The notes beneath the pieces were generated by a model. The model was given only the letters and a program-made list of their open reading frames with translations. It was not told where the DNA came from and did not search any database. From contig JADWOT020000001.1 in assembly GCA_036345935.2 (NCBI GenBank), positions 29,889,062 through 29,953,061 on the forward strand: DNA of 64,000 bases, in the 5' to 3' direction. The position numbers and the translations under genes are program-made. This document shows positions 46,025 to 59,673 of the stretch, in pieces (within the stretch, counting starts at the first letter, position 1; every line of letters begins with the position of its first letter). The stretch is from Taenia hydatigena. Its lineage: Eukaryota > Platyhelminthes > Cestoda > Cyclophyllidea > Taeniidae.

Positions 46025-49000
46025 GCGTTCATACCAGGTCACCTTAGATGGCTTAAATGCATCATGGGAAGCTTCCTGCGGTCCCGTTGACATCTCGCAG
46101 TTACCCAAAGCTGTCAATTTAGGAAAAATGATGCATTCTTTCATGCGCGTTGTTCTATTATCACATGGAAACTTCTTCCGACAGCCACTACATTTGGTTG
46201 TCATTCAACGCAATAGCCGTGGCCTCGTGGACACATTCCAGGCTGATTGAAGAATTGAAACCCTCTGATATAGCGTTATTATGAACAAATGGAAAGTTGG
46301 TTGATCGGTTGACGTGCGGTGAGCACCTAACGTTGCAAGTGGGTCACGATGTGTGAATGCATTACGATAATTTTTGCAGCATAAAAGAAATGCGGATGCA
46401 CTGACAACTCTTATTTATTGACACGGTAACCATCCAGCACGACTAATTTGAGGCATAATGATAACGCACCCTGCTGAAGCCACCTTTAAACGGTTTCCAC
46501 AACATTAGTTAAGATGCAATCTCAATGCCGAGTGGGACTGCTCATTTGCACACCATTTCCAGCCGCAATGCCGGAAGTTTACCAGCAGATCTGTAGAAGT
46601 ATGTACAAGGGATTTTGCATTTACTTCTTCTTCCTTGGATTTCAATTCCTTACTTTGCGCTTTGCAAGGAAACGGAAGTTGTTTTACGCTACTTGGAGGT
46701 ATCTTTACCAATATGGATTTAGTTCAGTTCCTTAACAAGAAGAACGCCTTCTGAACACCCATCGTCTGATTAAGAGAACGATTTGACGGAGCAAATCTGC
46801 AGACATGAAGAAACTGCCAGACATTCATCATATGATAGCCAAACTGGCAGATGCATTCGGCAGTGGGAAGCATGCCTTTGCTTATCTGCTCCCTATTGAC
46901 AGCAACAACCTTAGCAACAGCGACAGTGGAGACCAGAAGGCGACCTCTCACAATGATCGTTCCTCTAAAGGCTTCAATCACCACCATAGTCGCTATCAAC
47001 GTGGTGGTAGCTACCATCTTCAGTTAGCTGGATCGTAGTTCACAGTGCTATCAAGTGAGTTTCGCAATCACTGGCTAGTCCATCAGCAGGCTAACGGGCC
47101 TAATCAGTCTTAATTGTGTCTGTACACTTTCCCAGCATTATGCTGGCTTTCTTACCATGACAAGGCATGAGCCTCGTTGGAGCTGTTGGTCGGTTGAATG
47201 GGCAGTTGTTTCGTTGGTGCCATAGCAAGTGAGAAATCCTAGTCCACTTCTTGATTACCCAGCTCGACAAGCCTGCTTATTCGGCCGACATTTGGATTAA
47301 TAGGAGCATGATAAATTTACTCGACAGTTAAAATGCGTAGGCGGCGAATCGCCGTTAAACCATTGTGCTAAGTAGCTGACTCACCTGCAGCCAATTATTT
47401 GCATTGCTGATCTGCAAGTTAACAAAGGGGCCACGAATGGTGCAACGATAACTAAATGCAACAAAATTAAAAAATTTCAGATGATATTAATGAAGTGCAC
47501 ACGAAGGCTGCCAATATTGACTATCTGAAGACTATGTTTGGACCTTGTTGAAGACGAGAGTGAGACGAATATGTGACTGCGTGTAGCAACTAGGCAAGAA
47601 GCTGCACTTTAGCAGCCCTTGATGTCTCGCTGTCTTCTAAGATTAAATTGTGATAACGCGTAATCAAGATAGAAGAATCAAGTCCCATGTGCCAAATTCA
47701 TTATTTTGCATAGAACCTCTATTTGGTATGCCATCATGTACTTGATTTGCTGCATTCTGTCTATGTTCACTACTGTTATCTGGAACTCAAGCCTTGCCTT
47801 GCCTAGTTCGCCCATCATACCTCACATCGTCTTCCTGACCGCTCACTGCCACGCACGAAAATCATAGACCTTTTTCTTAGCTCCTACGAGCAATGAGCCA
47901 GCCACATAACCATCCTCACATTTCAGCGATGTGATGGCATTTTCGAAAAGAAAATTGCTTAGTGCAGATTTTTCTCTCCCGCACGAGCTTCGTATGCTTG
48001 CATACCTGCAGTTCTCTCACGTGGTGACCGCGGTGCCTCGGGTTATATCTAATGCGTGACGCACATCCCATTTGGGTGTTTGCCTAAAGTCAGTCTCTTG
48101 ACCTATGTGACCTATGTCCATAAAAATGGCATTGAAATGCAAATAAAACCGTCTGAATCTTTTTGCTCGGCTAGTGCAAATAAAGCCTGCTCTCATTCTA
48201 CCCTTTCTAAGAGAATAAAAGTCAAGTCTGTCACACATTTCTAGGATTTGATGGTTTGTCTTATGCCTCCATGCCCGCAACCAAAAATCTCTGACCGCAA
48301 AAGAGCATTTATCCCTCATTTTCACCATATCATTCTTCCTAAGTGCGGGTAGTGTGAGAGCAGACAGCCTCTCGTCTAACATGAAGGACTACTTCGTCAA
48401 GCACATGTAGTGCAATTGTGCCGGTGTGCCGAAATGGATTCCGAGTTGTCAACGTTAGCGAATGATTCGGTGGCAAAACGCCAACTCAGTATCAAAAGCA
48501 GGGAGGGAGAGCCTTGACAAATCTTCGGCTTTTCCTTTACCTTCCTTTCCCTGCACTATGTTACGATGCCACGATTCAACAAGAGCTTTTTGCTTCATCA
48601 AGTCCTAATTCTTGTCACCTACTTGAGCGGAATCAGGTAAAAGCCTATGGCGGAAACATTGGTGGTTTGCAAGGTCCTCATTGAGTAAGAAGTGGCGAAT
48701 GGTGGCAGTACCTGCAGCCGCAGTCACGAACTACTGATCCGCTGATCAATGAGGCAGCTGTAGTATCAACTGATGGCAAGTACAAATGTCGGTAGCAATG
48801 TGTCCTTACATCGAGGTGTGCGATATTGACACAAAATGCAGATTGACACATCAAATGTGTCACGCTTGCTGTTGGAGGTAAGACATGGGTCAGGTCGAGG
48901 GTCAATCGCCAATCTAAGTGGGAGAAGTAATGGCACTAACATTCAAGGCTATCTGAAATTCGGATAACGACGAAAATTCCAGCACTACTAAGCCCTGACC

Positions 49001-52000
49001 GCATTTTGTCCAACTATGAGGACTAATCACTCAACTACATAAAGAGGACATGTTCCTTTCGTAGCACCGATTACCAGGATTCAAATGCGGCAGCGTCCAG
49101 ACACTGCAGACTATATCGAGAAACTAAGGATTGATGGCTGAGGAGACGACGATGCAAATGAAGAAGAAAAATCGCATCATACGTTGTTTACTGGAGTGGC
49201 AAGAGTAGCCATACCGCAGAGCATCTTTCTGGGCGTGTGTGTGTCGGACACCGAAAAGAAAGAGACGATTTGACTGTCAATCGGAAGAGGTCGGCCATTA
49301 TGTCAGCATGTCGCCTCCTCCTTCCACTTTCATACACAGACATACTGCCTACATGTATCTGAGAAACAAAGGCGCTTGGCAATCAGGTTCAATTAACTAT
49401 AGGCTGCACATCAAGTGATGTTTGTCCTCGACAATGTTCCACCATTGCCAAACTCCTTGGCATCCGTCCAGTCAACTATTTATCCTCTCATACAGGCGGA
49501 TTCAATTCGCGAATGAGTGGCATTACTTGATGTATTTCTCAGACCTTGCAAACTCTAGCACCATCGTAACAAATATAAAAATAATGGTAATTTTGAGATT
49601 TTGTGGTTTGTAAATTAACAAGGAGAGAGGAAGCGGAGAAACAGAAAACCTGTTTTCTTTTTAACAGCATCTCGCACGTGAGTGAAGAGCGCTAAGCGTC
49701 TACTGTGGACGGTCTGCAACGGCAGTGACAGCAAAGAGCAGTTCTCGTCTATGGTTCCAAAATATCCACCGACGCTATTCCTAGATTACTTGATGATAAA
49801 ATCAGCAGCTTGAGAGTGATTTGGGTGGTGTTTGGGTTAAATAGGATGCGATCTAGGTGGATGGCAAGCCCGTTGACGGGTAGACCAATGGTTCAACAGT
49901 AAGTAGTAATGTCTCCACTTAAGTGTTAAGTGGAAATTTCACTTGGCGCACTAGGTCCAGTGTGCTCGTTAGCCGGTGACTCGGCTGTTGGACAGTTTGT
50001 AGATTGGGAAACTGACTGCGACGGAGGTTGGGATTAGACGCACTATTCTCAACAACAGTCAACCACTAATCACAGACATGAACAAAGTATTATTCCTTAC
50101 AGCTAGCGTATTCGTTGAATGCTTCTCGTCTAGCATTGAAAACTACTTAGTCCAGCACATATATAACGAATGCGCTGACATGACGGAGTGGCTGTGGTGG
50201 TGGCTGATCTGACCCATTCTGTTCAGCAGAGCCGCGCGTGTGCATGCATCTCGACCTCCTGGCAGCAGCACCTATCACGGAGGCAGCAACGAAGCAGTTA
50301 CACCGTCAAGCCTTCTCATAACGTTCTTCATCCTCATCAAGCCACTCCGTCACTCATGCAACTAGCAATGGAGAATACCACCTACCTGTATTCGAGCCAC
50401 ACGTTTTGGGAAAGCAATGGCTAAGTAGGAGAGAATGGACGCCGAATTTATTGCAGCATGTCAGGAAATCGACCACTGAAAGCTCCTACCAACCAAACAA
50501 ACTCAAGGCGTTTTAAGAAACATCAATTTCCGTTTTCCTTGCTAGACACAGCCTCCTAGTTGGGCTAAAGTCCGCCGACAGCACGAGGTGTAGAAATGTC
50601 TAACAGAAATCCACATTCTGCACGCCTGGCCACCACAGAATTTGAGTTAAGCTAAATGGACGCACTCAAATTTGTGGCAGCCGATTCTCGCCCAGAGTGA
50701 ATTTGAGCAAGCAGAAGGAACAAAGCGCCACCGCCATTTCACAAAACGGATTGGCAGCCGGAGAAATGACATTTCGTACTGGCTCATGCGCCGCCCGAGT
50801 CGGGAGACAGGCCTATTCAAACAAATTATTATTAAATAACATTTGTCAGCGTTCAATACCTCCTGCTCAAATTCTCTTTGGGCGAGAACCGACCGCCACA
50901 AAAGTTGAACATGGTTAATCAGCTAGTCCAAAATTCTGAGGTGGATGGAGGTTGCCGTGCTGCCCAATTAATGTTGCTGTGGTCAGTCTGGCTGCAGAAT
51001 TCGGCAGCATGTCGCAGCAGCACCAATCACAGAAACAGCGGTGGTAGAGCAATAGCACTGGTCCTCCTCCAAAGGCGCTTAATCCTCTTCGGACTAAAGG
51101 AGGAGGTGTGTCTCCTTCAATTTACCTAACACCCCTAAAGTTACCCTCGAACAGTCGCGTCCTTGTATTCTCAGCCAGTTCTACTGAAGACTAAAGTGGG
51201 AAGTGGAATCTAATGTCAAGCATCTAAAAAATCCATCTTGAAATCTCGGCAAGTGAGAGGGGAGTGAATGTTGCTAGCACATCCGAACAATGACATGGAG
51301 CAGATTCGATGCCTGGCCAATAGCCGTAGCTTGGCTTGCCATTGATATCATTTCTGTGACCTTATACAAGGACCAAAGCAATCAAAGTGTCAGGGCTCTT
51401 TGAAGGTAGAATTGGTCAAGTAAATTGTTGGACGGTCTCTACGATACACCACACAAGTCAAAGTGGAGTCCAGCTCATTGCAGCATTAGGACTCGAAGTA
51501 CCGGCAGGTCAGTGTAGATCACCCTGTTGTGTGGATAAAACGCGGTCTCAAGGTGATCAGCGTTGCCCATCTTGATGTGAAGACATCAAGATTAGTCATT
51601 CGTACTTCAAAGCAGGTGTCACCACATGCCTCGACGACGGTTCGATGCTAAGAGGTTAAGTAAACTTGAGAGGAGACAATTGCTGCGCATATTGGTAATT
51701 CCAGTTGACTACATGTACCACTTAGTGTTTCTTCCTCCTACTTATTCGATTGATCTCGACCACCACCTCCTACAGGTGACTCTCGCGTCCCTCACACCTA
51801 CTCACCTACTCACTTCCATAGCATCATTGCTAAATTCAATCCCTTTTGCTCGATGCTTCTCAAAATGGTTATAAAAATGAGCACTTGATGTGTCCAAAAC
51901 TTTATTTGAATCATACAACTATGCCAGAGTGAAGGAGAATAGGAGGTAAGGAGCACGAGTAACCAAGCAGCAGAAAATGAAACAAAATCAGTGTCTAAGT

Positions 52001-54019
52001 TATTCCAAATTAGCGGTAAAAAAACTTATTGTCACCATTTCACCACGTAGATCGCATTGCGGCATCAATTCACTAGTGCATAGACCAGATGCGTGCAGAA
52101 GAAGGCTGCGCAGACTAATTCATCCACCAACAGAGTAACCGCCAAGTCATCGAAGCAATCAACCGAGTGTGCTGAGCGCAAACACATGCAATATGTGAGA
52201 CTTTGTGGGCTATCTGCTCCCTCTGCTCATGCCAAGTGTGTGAAAGTCAAGGAGGAGAATCAAGAGCTGCATTCCTACACTTCAATAATTTTTAAAGTGA
52301 TGCTGTCGATGCCACTTGGGGCATTGTTAAAATACACAACATACAGGATCCTTGCAAACGAAGGCTTGACGAGCAGTGGGGTGAAAAAGATTTTATTGTA
52401 GTTGCTCTCTTCTGTCTCTTATGTGCCTGGTGGATCCTCAGGACTGCAAAGTCTACGAGAATTCGTTGAGGTCGAAAGGGCACGTTTGATTATACCACCT
52501 ATGCAAGAAGTGTTGGCATCCATATGAAACGGTGAAATTCACTAAGTTTGGTAACGAGTAACGGGTAAAACGCTCCTGCCTGTCCAAGTAGGCAAGTTGT
52601 GCAGACATCACTCGTTTAGTGATGGGACCACCAATGAATGCTGAATGGAAGGAGACGTACCATGATTGCAGACTCCACATTTGAACAATCTCGATCCACA
52701 TTGACTGAGGGGTGGTTTCCACGACGTGTGAGGCTGTTGCAATGTCAGTAGCTGCGTGTCGACACATTCGCAAAGGTAAGTAGTAGAACGAAACGAGTAG
52801 ATTGGATGCAGGTAGGTATCAGTATCCATCACTGGTGATATGAGTAACGAGATGGGGTGGTGAGGATTAAGCACGTTTGGCGGAGGACCGATGTTGTTGC
52901 TCCACCTCCGCTGTCTCTGTGAATAATCCTGCTGAAACACTCCGCCAAATTCCACGACCAGAGTGATCACATCATTCATCAGTGGGGACGGACATCCACC
53001 TGCTTCCTCAGGTCGACACCTTTGCATCATATATGCCTGACCGTTTCGTATTCAAAGTTAGACGAGAATCGTTCGTCGAACACGTGTCTGCCTGCCAAAC
53101 TGTAGTCAAATAAGGTTGATAAAAATGACCACCAAAAGCTGCTACCGACCCAACAAACTCAAGGCGTAATAAAAAGCATCAATTTTGTGTTTTCTCACTA
53201 GGTATAGCCCTATCATCAGGTTGAGGCCTACAGGCAGCACAAAGGACAAAAACGTCAACCTCAATTTACATTGCGCACATCCATCCACCTCAGAATTCAG
53301 GCTAGTTAAATGGCCACGCTCAAGTTTTGTGGCAGCTATTTCTCACTCAGAGGGAATTTGAGCAGGAGGTGCTGAATGCCTACCTCTCGATTCAGGCAAA
53401 GCAGGAGAGATTACGAGATTTTAGTTCTTTGGCTACTGATCCGCTCAGTAAAATGATGGTGAAGCATTGTTTTTTCTGCTTGGTCACTTTTCCCGCCACC
53501 GTCTGCGCGCAAATGCTCAAATTCACTCCGATTGAGAAAGAGCTGCAGCGAAAAGTTGAGTGCGTCCATTCAGTTAGACTTAAATTCTGTGGTGGGAAGG
53601 TGTGCAGAATGTGGATATCCGTTAGGCCATTCCCCTCTTCCTGCTGTCGGTTAAGTTCAACCTGACCAGGAGGCTAAGCTTAGTAAGAAAAGACACACTT
53701 AATGCTTCGATTCGCCTTGAGTTTGTTTGATTGATAGAAGCTTTCAGTAATCGGTTTTTCGACATGCTACAATAAATTCGATGTTCATCCATTCCTGCTT
53801 AGCTGTTGCTTTCTCTGAGCCAGTAGCTTGAGCACAGGTAGGCGACATTCTCTATTACTAGTTGAGTGGGTAACGAGGTAGCTTGATGAGGATAAAGGAC
53901 GTTGAGAAAAGGCTCGGCGATGTCACTGCTTCGTTGTTGCCTCTGTGATAGTTGCTACTGCGTGGAGGCCTGCTGATCTGAAGGGTTGGATTGACCACCT
54001 TCACGGCCGCTTCTTCACA
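46025..54019 (+). repeat. 8-kb segmental duplication, copy B
   Basis: Partner of 5256-13244. It contains the same ordered parts: F1 fragment (46025-47040), F2 (47985-49170), long-TIR element (50110-54115), frames at 51387-51575, 51626-51874, 52091-52401 and 53327-53665. In the frame matching 10295-10480 it has TAA at 51192-51194 and TGA at 51291-51293. Confidence 0.93.
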
Positions 54020-54115
54020 ACTGCACATTTGCTGTATATATATGTGCTGGACTAAGTAGTCCTCAATGCTATCCGAGAAGCGTTCGACGAACACGCATCT
54101 TAATATGGAACTGTC
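50110..54115. mobile_element. 4-kb element with ~600-bp terminal inverted repeats
   Basis: The left arm 50110-50710 pairs inverted with 53510-54115, from the outer AGCATTGA-GACTACTTAGTCCAGCACATATATA motif through to GGAGTGAATTTGAGCA-type inner ends. An inner hairpin (53120-53390 against 53510-53800) repeats the same module. Frames inside are short and show no transposase motif, so this would be a non-autonomous fold-back element. The arms are about 70-75% identical, so it is old. Target-site duplications are not evident to me. Confidence 0.55.
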
Positions 54116-54299
54116 TTCACCTGCCTTCAATTAAGAAGCGGACTCTCACTCACACGTTTTAAGGGGAAGAAAGTCGAGAATGTCACACATTTCAGTGCAT
54201 TTGTTCGAGGACAAGAGTTAACAAAGGACAACAATCTAGCTGTTTCATTTGCAAGCAGCACAAGCCTTACTGCCCGTGTAAATCAACATGTTCAAGATT

Positions 54300-54570
54300 A
54301 ATGCGACCGGGGCAGAGAAGGAACGTAATAGCCAAAGAGCTGCGATGCGATGATCCACTCGAATGCACAAAGTGTTGGTCTAGAGGCAGAATTATGAGAA
54401 AGGGGAGGGAGGTCAGAGTCTACAGTTGCATACTCATAGAGTGGAAATTGTAGGCCTGCAATTCGTAGTTTTAATATAATCTGTAATTCATTACCCCCTC
54501 CTCTCAGCTTTGTAGCCTCCTTCTCCTCCTGATAGGAGGAATAAAAGGCCAAATGGATGGATCAAATTTT
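54300..54570 (-). repeat. Repeat adjoining the 54.6-kb exon
   Basis: Inverted match to 40052-40260. The minus strand is open for 84 codons (54298-54552), but the partner is not. Confidence 0.55.
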
Positions 54571-54591
54571 AGCATTTGGGTTTGTTCTTAG

Positions 54592-54843
54592 GATGCAATG
54601 AGGAGCACGAGTGGACCCTCGTGCGCTGTAGCACATCTGCCACGTCTCAATAACAACGATAATTGGTGGTTGACCTGGATCTCAAACGCTCCACACTTGG
54701 TTCATTTCAGTGACAGCTCTCTAGCCACGGGTACCACGGACAATGACGATAACGTTTCCCTTCAGGGACCTAATACAGTTCTGCTATTTCCTGTTTATTT
54801 GCTTTTAAATAGCAAATTTTGTAACACTTATCACGAAAGTTAA
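54592..54843 (+). CDS. Last-exon-like segment, paralogue of 39637-39935
   Basis: The acceptor TTTGTTCTTAG (ends 54591) opens 83 codons to the TAA at 54841. The ATG at 54598 is in frame but may be internal. Shared motifs with the minus-strand partner are HLPRL, NWW-L versus W-L-G, HLV-FSD-SLATGTT and QGP-TVLL-PVY. This copy has no internal stop. Upstream exons are not seen, so it may be an isolated duplicated exon. The family is unknown. Confidence 0.4.
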   Translation, partial: DAMRSTSGPSCAVAHLPRLNNNDNWWLTWISNAPHLVHFSDSSLATGTTDNDDNVSLQGPNTVLLFPVYLLLNSKFCNTYHES

Positions 54844-55103
54844 TTTAAAAATAGAAACTGTCCATGTAAAATTCAACAGAATAACTTTTAAGACTAAAGT
54901 AATTGCAGTTTTTGATCGTTCTACTAAAGTCATTGGATTAATCTATCAGTGATTTTTAACTTTCATTCAGCGTATGCATGACCGAAATGGCGCTCCTTTC
55001 CAAGACGCCCGATTGCTTGTCTGATTGACATTTCTGCTGCCTCAGCACCGTTTCGTGCGATGGTTGACTCTGGTAATGCGGTCAACCAAGTGTTCAAAGA
55101 CGA

Positions 55104-55125
55104 GTGTGTGTGTGTGTGTGTGTGT
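55104..55125 (+). repeat. (GT)n microsatellite
   Basis: About eleven GT units. Confidence 0.95.
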
Positions 55126-55197
55126 ATTTTCTTTTGCTCATAACGAAACTGCACCTGTACTGACTGCCTTGCAACTTATCCAAAATGAACACACTTA

Positions 55198-55990
55198 ATT
55201 CCCTCTCTAGCTACAATACCAGCATCAAGCAGTCTGAGAGGTGTGTCATCTGCTGCTTGACACTCATTTGGCCACATTAACCGCCAGGCGCCTGTGTTAC
55301 TATGACACTGAAATCCTTAAAACTTAGGTTAAGTCGACCAATTTAGGCGGAATCGTCATCACTGCTGCAGTAGCTCTGACTATGGCACATCCATTTGACA
55401 TGTCAAATGGGTCACAGTAGTTGGTGAGGGTAAGAGAGGCTACGTCTCAAGTTGGCCAGCAATCCACCAAGTAGAGGAAGTAATGCAGAGTGGAGCATGC
55501 GATTGCCTCCAGCATTCAAAGCTTTCATGGAATCGGATTGAAGGCAAAAGAGAGGTTGTGCCCCACTTGAATTCCAACAGCGCTATCCTCTACACTGCAA
55601 ATTACTCCGGTCTACAGCCTACTTAATAGCCAGATGTCTAGCTATCAAGCAGCCCGAATCATTCAGTGAGTGCAGGCAGCGAGCGCTCTTCATAGGTGTT
55701 GCAATGAATGGGGCAGAGTGGTGAGGATTATGCTGGATTAGTGGGAAGCCTTCTCCCTCGAGAGCAGATGACAACGGTTCCGTAGCGAGATGCGTTTTCG
55801 CCGAAGCCTCTTGCCTAGTCTTGGTGTATCGTAAGTGTGCCGATATGACTAAGTGGCCGGAGAACCGTCTTAAGTGATAAAATGACGCAGCGGTTAATCC
55901 TCATCATCCTTCTCCACTCATGATGTTACCAATGAAAGTGGATGACACCTACCTGCATTAATCTACTTCTGTTAAGGAAATGGGGTAAAA
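55198..55990 (+). repeat. Mixed fragments of F2 and the TIR family
   Basis: 55198-55290 resembles 59285-59380. 55370-55640 resembles 8040-8230. 55680-55990 resembles the outer TIR sequence and 58800-59010, 36760-36910 (TCGAG-GCAGATGA-GACGGTTCCGTAGCGAGA). No gene. Confidence 0.5.
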
Positions 55991-55999
55991 GTGGGTAGA

Positions 56000-57400
56000 T
56001 AGGTTTATAGGGGCCATTCCCTGTCGCTAATAATACGATGAATGTGACAGCGTAATGAAGATGACGAAGATCCTAACAAGGAGGCGAACCCTTGTAGCTG
56101 AATGGCTCAGATTTGGTGGATGTGTAAGCCAGAGGACCGAATAATCGGTATGTTTGCAATTGGGATTTATAAAGGTAATCAAGGGTGGGTCAGAACCTAA
56201 CCAGAGATTTCGAAACTTTTGTTTGTGCTTGCATAGGTGTTTTGTAACGAAAACCTGTTTTTGACCAAATTCAGTAGTAGTGAATGACTTGCCATCTGAC
56301 TCATTTACTGACCAAGCTGCTATCCAACAACCCGAAATTCCTAATGGGATGAACCCCTTGGTACGTTAACGTGTCAGCAACCATGGTACCGTGTCTTTGA
56401 TTTCTGGGGTCAGTGAAAAAACCACCAATCCGAAAGGTTGGTCATGTTTAAGATGATACGACGATTTGATGCGACCGCGGCTCCCAGTTAATCAGCTACT
56501 TAGCGGTCTGGTTAATGAATAGCTCATCACCTACCTCAGCTGGCTACTTACTAGGTACCTTCGACCCTCCACAATCTGCTTTTTAATGAGTCAGCTAGAA
56601 TTGAACTTGAATAGCTATTGTCCAAGCTGTAGAACGACTGAATGGCCCATCAACTGACCAACAGCTTTGATCGGGCATTATCCCTTGGCTAAGTAAATTG
56701 CCAACATGAAGACAAAGGGCTATAGAACCGACTTGACAACTGCTAAAGTAGAGAGAAATGGAATTTGATGCCAACTGACCCAAAATAAGTTTTGGCAACT
56801 CAGCAGGTGAGATGGAAGTGGATCCAATTCTCTCTCACACGACAAGGGAACAATCCAAGTGATTCCCAACGTGGAAGCAGATTCTTGCCCTCAGTTAGTG
56901 CATGTGGTGATTTGATCTTGCTGTCAGTCAAACCTGCAAGATCAAGCTCAACGTGTGCCTCTTGTCAGCTCGTCCCGGGGGATGAGGTTTCTCTTTAAGG
57001 ACCTAATCCAATCTTAGTAGCCCCTGCATATTTTCGCCTATTAGCTGATAGTGACGTGACGTTAGAAAATGATGCACCCGTGAATCTGGCCTGTGAGGCC
57101 AAATAAGTGACGTGCGCGCCTCTCCCTGCCTTGCAGCAGCAGCAAAAACGTGCCTAGTCCCCTTCACGCTACCTCGTTCATCACGCCACCAAAGACAGAG
57201 AAAGTCATTTAAATGCACACACCATGCGCGCTTTAGGGGAAGGGAAGTTAAGTGAATGAAGGTAAAAGCTAAAGTTTATCTCACACTCATTGTACATCAC
57301 TCGCTGGGAGCGAGGACAGCTAAAGCAGATCGCTTAAGCTGCGAACATCTTTAAATTTAGTACGATTTATCTTCTTTGTTGAGAGGTTGCTTGTGCCTAA
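56000..57400. other. No gene recognised; one repeat match
   Basis: 56160-56290 matches 60310-60440 on the same strand (TTCGAAACTTTTG, TTTTTGACCAAATT-like). A 68-codon plus frame (56792-56998) beginning at TTG has protein-like composition but no support. Confidence 0.35.
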
Positions 57401-58640
57401 AGACCCTTTATTTGGCATCATTTGTATCGTCGTCTTCCCATCCATCAGTCCTCTCATGTCAATACACTCAATCCTCAGCTTATAGCTTCAGAATTTAGTT
57501 TCTGTGCGATGCCGCACTTGAGTCCTGGTAATCGTCACTAGGAGGGGAACAAACCCTCTTCATGTGGTTGGACAAAATGCGGTCAGGGGTTAGCAGTGCT
57601 GAATTTTTTGTCGCTATCTGATTTAATGATTGCCTTGAATGCTGGAGGAGATCACACACTCCACTAGCCATTACTACCCACTTGACACATTAGTGATCAA
57701 CCCGTGACCTAACCTACGTCTTACCTCCAACAGCGAGGGTGACCCATTTGGCGTGTTGGCCCTTATTTTGTGTCATCGTTGTCAACCCTGGCGTGAGGAC
57801 ATCACTACAGACATTTTTACTTGCAATCAGTTGATACCACATCTCCCTCGTTGACTAGTGGACCAGTAGTTCGTGATTGTGGCTACAGGTAATGCCACCA
57901 TGCCTCACTTCTCACTCACTAGTGATTATGGGAACCACCAGTGCTTGCGTCAATACCTTTTACCCGATTCTGCTCAAGTGGGTGGCAAAAGTGAGGACTT
58001 GATGCGGCGAAATGCTTTATTCAAATCAAACTATCGTGCCAAAATGCAAGGGAATGGGGTAGAGGAAAGGTGGATTTATCAAAGCTTTCCACCACTCGTT
58101 TTAGCTCTGAGTTGGCACTTTGTCACCGAACCATTCGCTAACGTTGACAAATCGGAAGTCATTTCGGCACATCGACACATTAGCACTACATGTGCTTGAC
58201 GAAGTAGTCCTTAATGTTGGACGATAAGCTGTCTGCTCTAAATCCACTCGTTTTGCGTTAACAAAAGCTGCAAATTGAAATGATGGGGAATGGTCCTTTG
58301 TGATCAGAGATCTTCGGATACGGGCATGAAGGCGTAAACAAGTCAGCGAATCCATAGAAATGTGTGACAGACTCGACTTTCATTCTCCTGGAAAGGGTAG
58401 AGTGAGAGCGGGCAACAAGCAGACTTCATTTGTACTGACGTAGCTTGATAGACCAATTATCTTCACACAAAAGAATCCGGACAGTTTCATCTGCCTTTCA
58501 ATGCCATTTTTACAGATATAGGACACACAGGTCAGGATGTTAACTTTAGGCAAACACTCAAAAGGAAAAGTTTGTCATGCACTAGATCCGACCCGAACTA
58601 CTGCGGTCACCACGTGAGAGAAATACAGGTATGCAAGCGC
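57400..58640 (-). repeat. Dispersed repeat F2, inverted copy
   Basis: The reverse complement follows 7190-8370 throughout, at perhaps 75-80% identity, with small indels. It is the longest copy outside the 8-kb units. Confidence 0.7.
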
Positions 58641-58789
58641 CTCATGTTTCGTGACTAGGCAGTCGTCAGTTGTGAAAGAGGTCGTACATAGTGGTGTCAC
58701 ATCCCAATAATGACGACTCAGAGCGAACTAGATTCTCATAAGGGTGTATGGTTGCAGGAGAAGTAGAACCGCCTTGCTTCCCTTGTTAC

Positions 58790-59230
58790 GAGTGGACTGA
58801 GAGCAAGAAGCAAGCGCTCTTCATCGGTGGCACAATAAACAGAGCAGAGCGACGAGAGTTGCGCTGATTCGATAAGTACTCTTCTCCATCGAAGGCAGAT
58901 GACGACGGTTCTGTAGCATGAAGCGTGTTCGTCGAACACTTCGCGTCTAACATTGAGGACTACTTACTCAAGTATATATATATATAGCAGATGCGCAGAT
59001 GAGATGAAGCGCCTGACGAATTCCCTCTTTTGCCAAGTAACGCTGCAGTCAATCTGGTCGTTATAATCGACGGAGAAGTGTGTGTGTCAGCAAATCTTCC
59101 ACTCCGCGATAGCATCCGCCCTCTGTGAGCGTGCATTATTCTCACCACTTAACCTCGTTCATGTCATCAGTGATGTAGAATGTCCTCTGTCTGCACTCAA
59201 CCCACTGGTTTGGGAGGAGTAAAGTGAAAC
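58790..59230 (-). repeat. TIR-family fragment with (TA)7
   Basis: This copy contains AACATTGAGGACTACTTACTCAAG followed by TATATATATATATA at about 58973-58986, then GCAGATGCGCAGATGAGA, as in the outer ends of the long-TIR element and near 3550-3600. Confidence 0.5.
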
Positions 59231-59526
59231 CAGAAATCAATCATGAATGCTGGTTGGTCAGCTATTTATCAAGCTCGCTTCCTAGTCAACCCTCTCTCTG
59301 GCTGCAGTATGAGCATGAAGCAGTTTGGGAGGCGTGTCAATTGTTGTTCATAACAGCATGCTGTGGGAGGCTGGATATCGCTTAAAGGATCTCACAGACG
59401 AAACACAATAATAAGACCTGAGAACCGAGACACAGTCTCTACACATCAGTGATACCATCGTGGGTGTTGAGTTACAGTAGCCTCCACGTGCTCTTCACTG
59501 ACATGCAAGATGTCCACCAAAAGTGC

Positions 59527-59648
59527 CCTCAGATGTTTCCCTGTTACTTTTACTCCTGGTGACTCATTAGCGTCTACATTTTTAAAAATGTACCGACCAG
59601 AAGAAGAAAAGCAACAGCATTGATTGGAATCAAAAGGGCTAGTTGTTA
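59527..59648 (-). CDS. Tandem coding-like segment, distal copy
   Basis: The minus strand reads NQCCCFSSSGRYIFKN and continues VDANESPGVKVTGKH, in parallel with 59766-59880. The frame stays open beyond the shared part. The two copies are about 87% identical at DNA level, 241 bp apart, and both are open in the same frame. This may be a duplicated exon of an unidentified gene. Confidence 0.3.
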
Positions 59649-59673
59649 TGGCTTATTGCGATCCCAGCAAACT

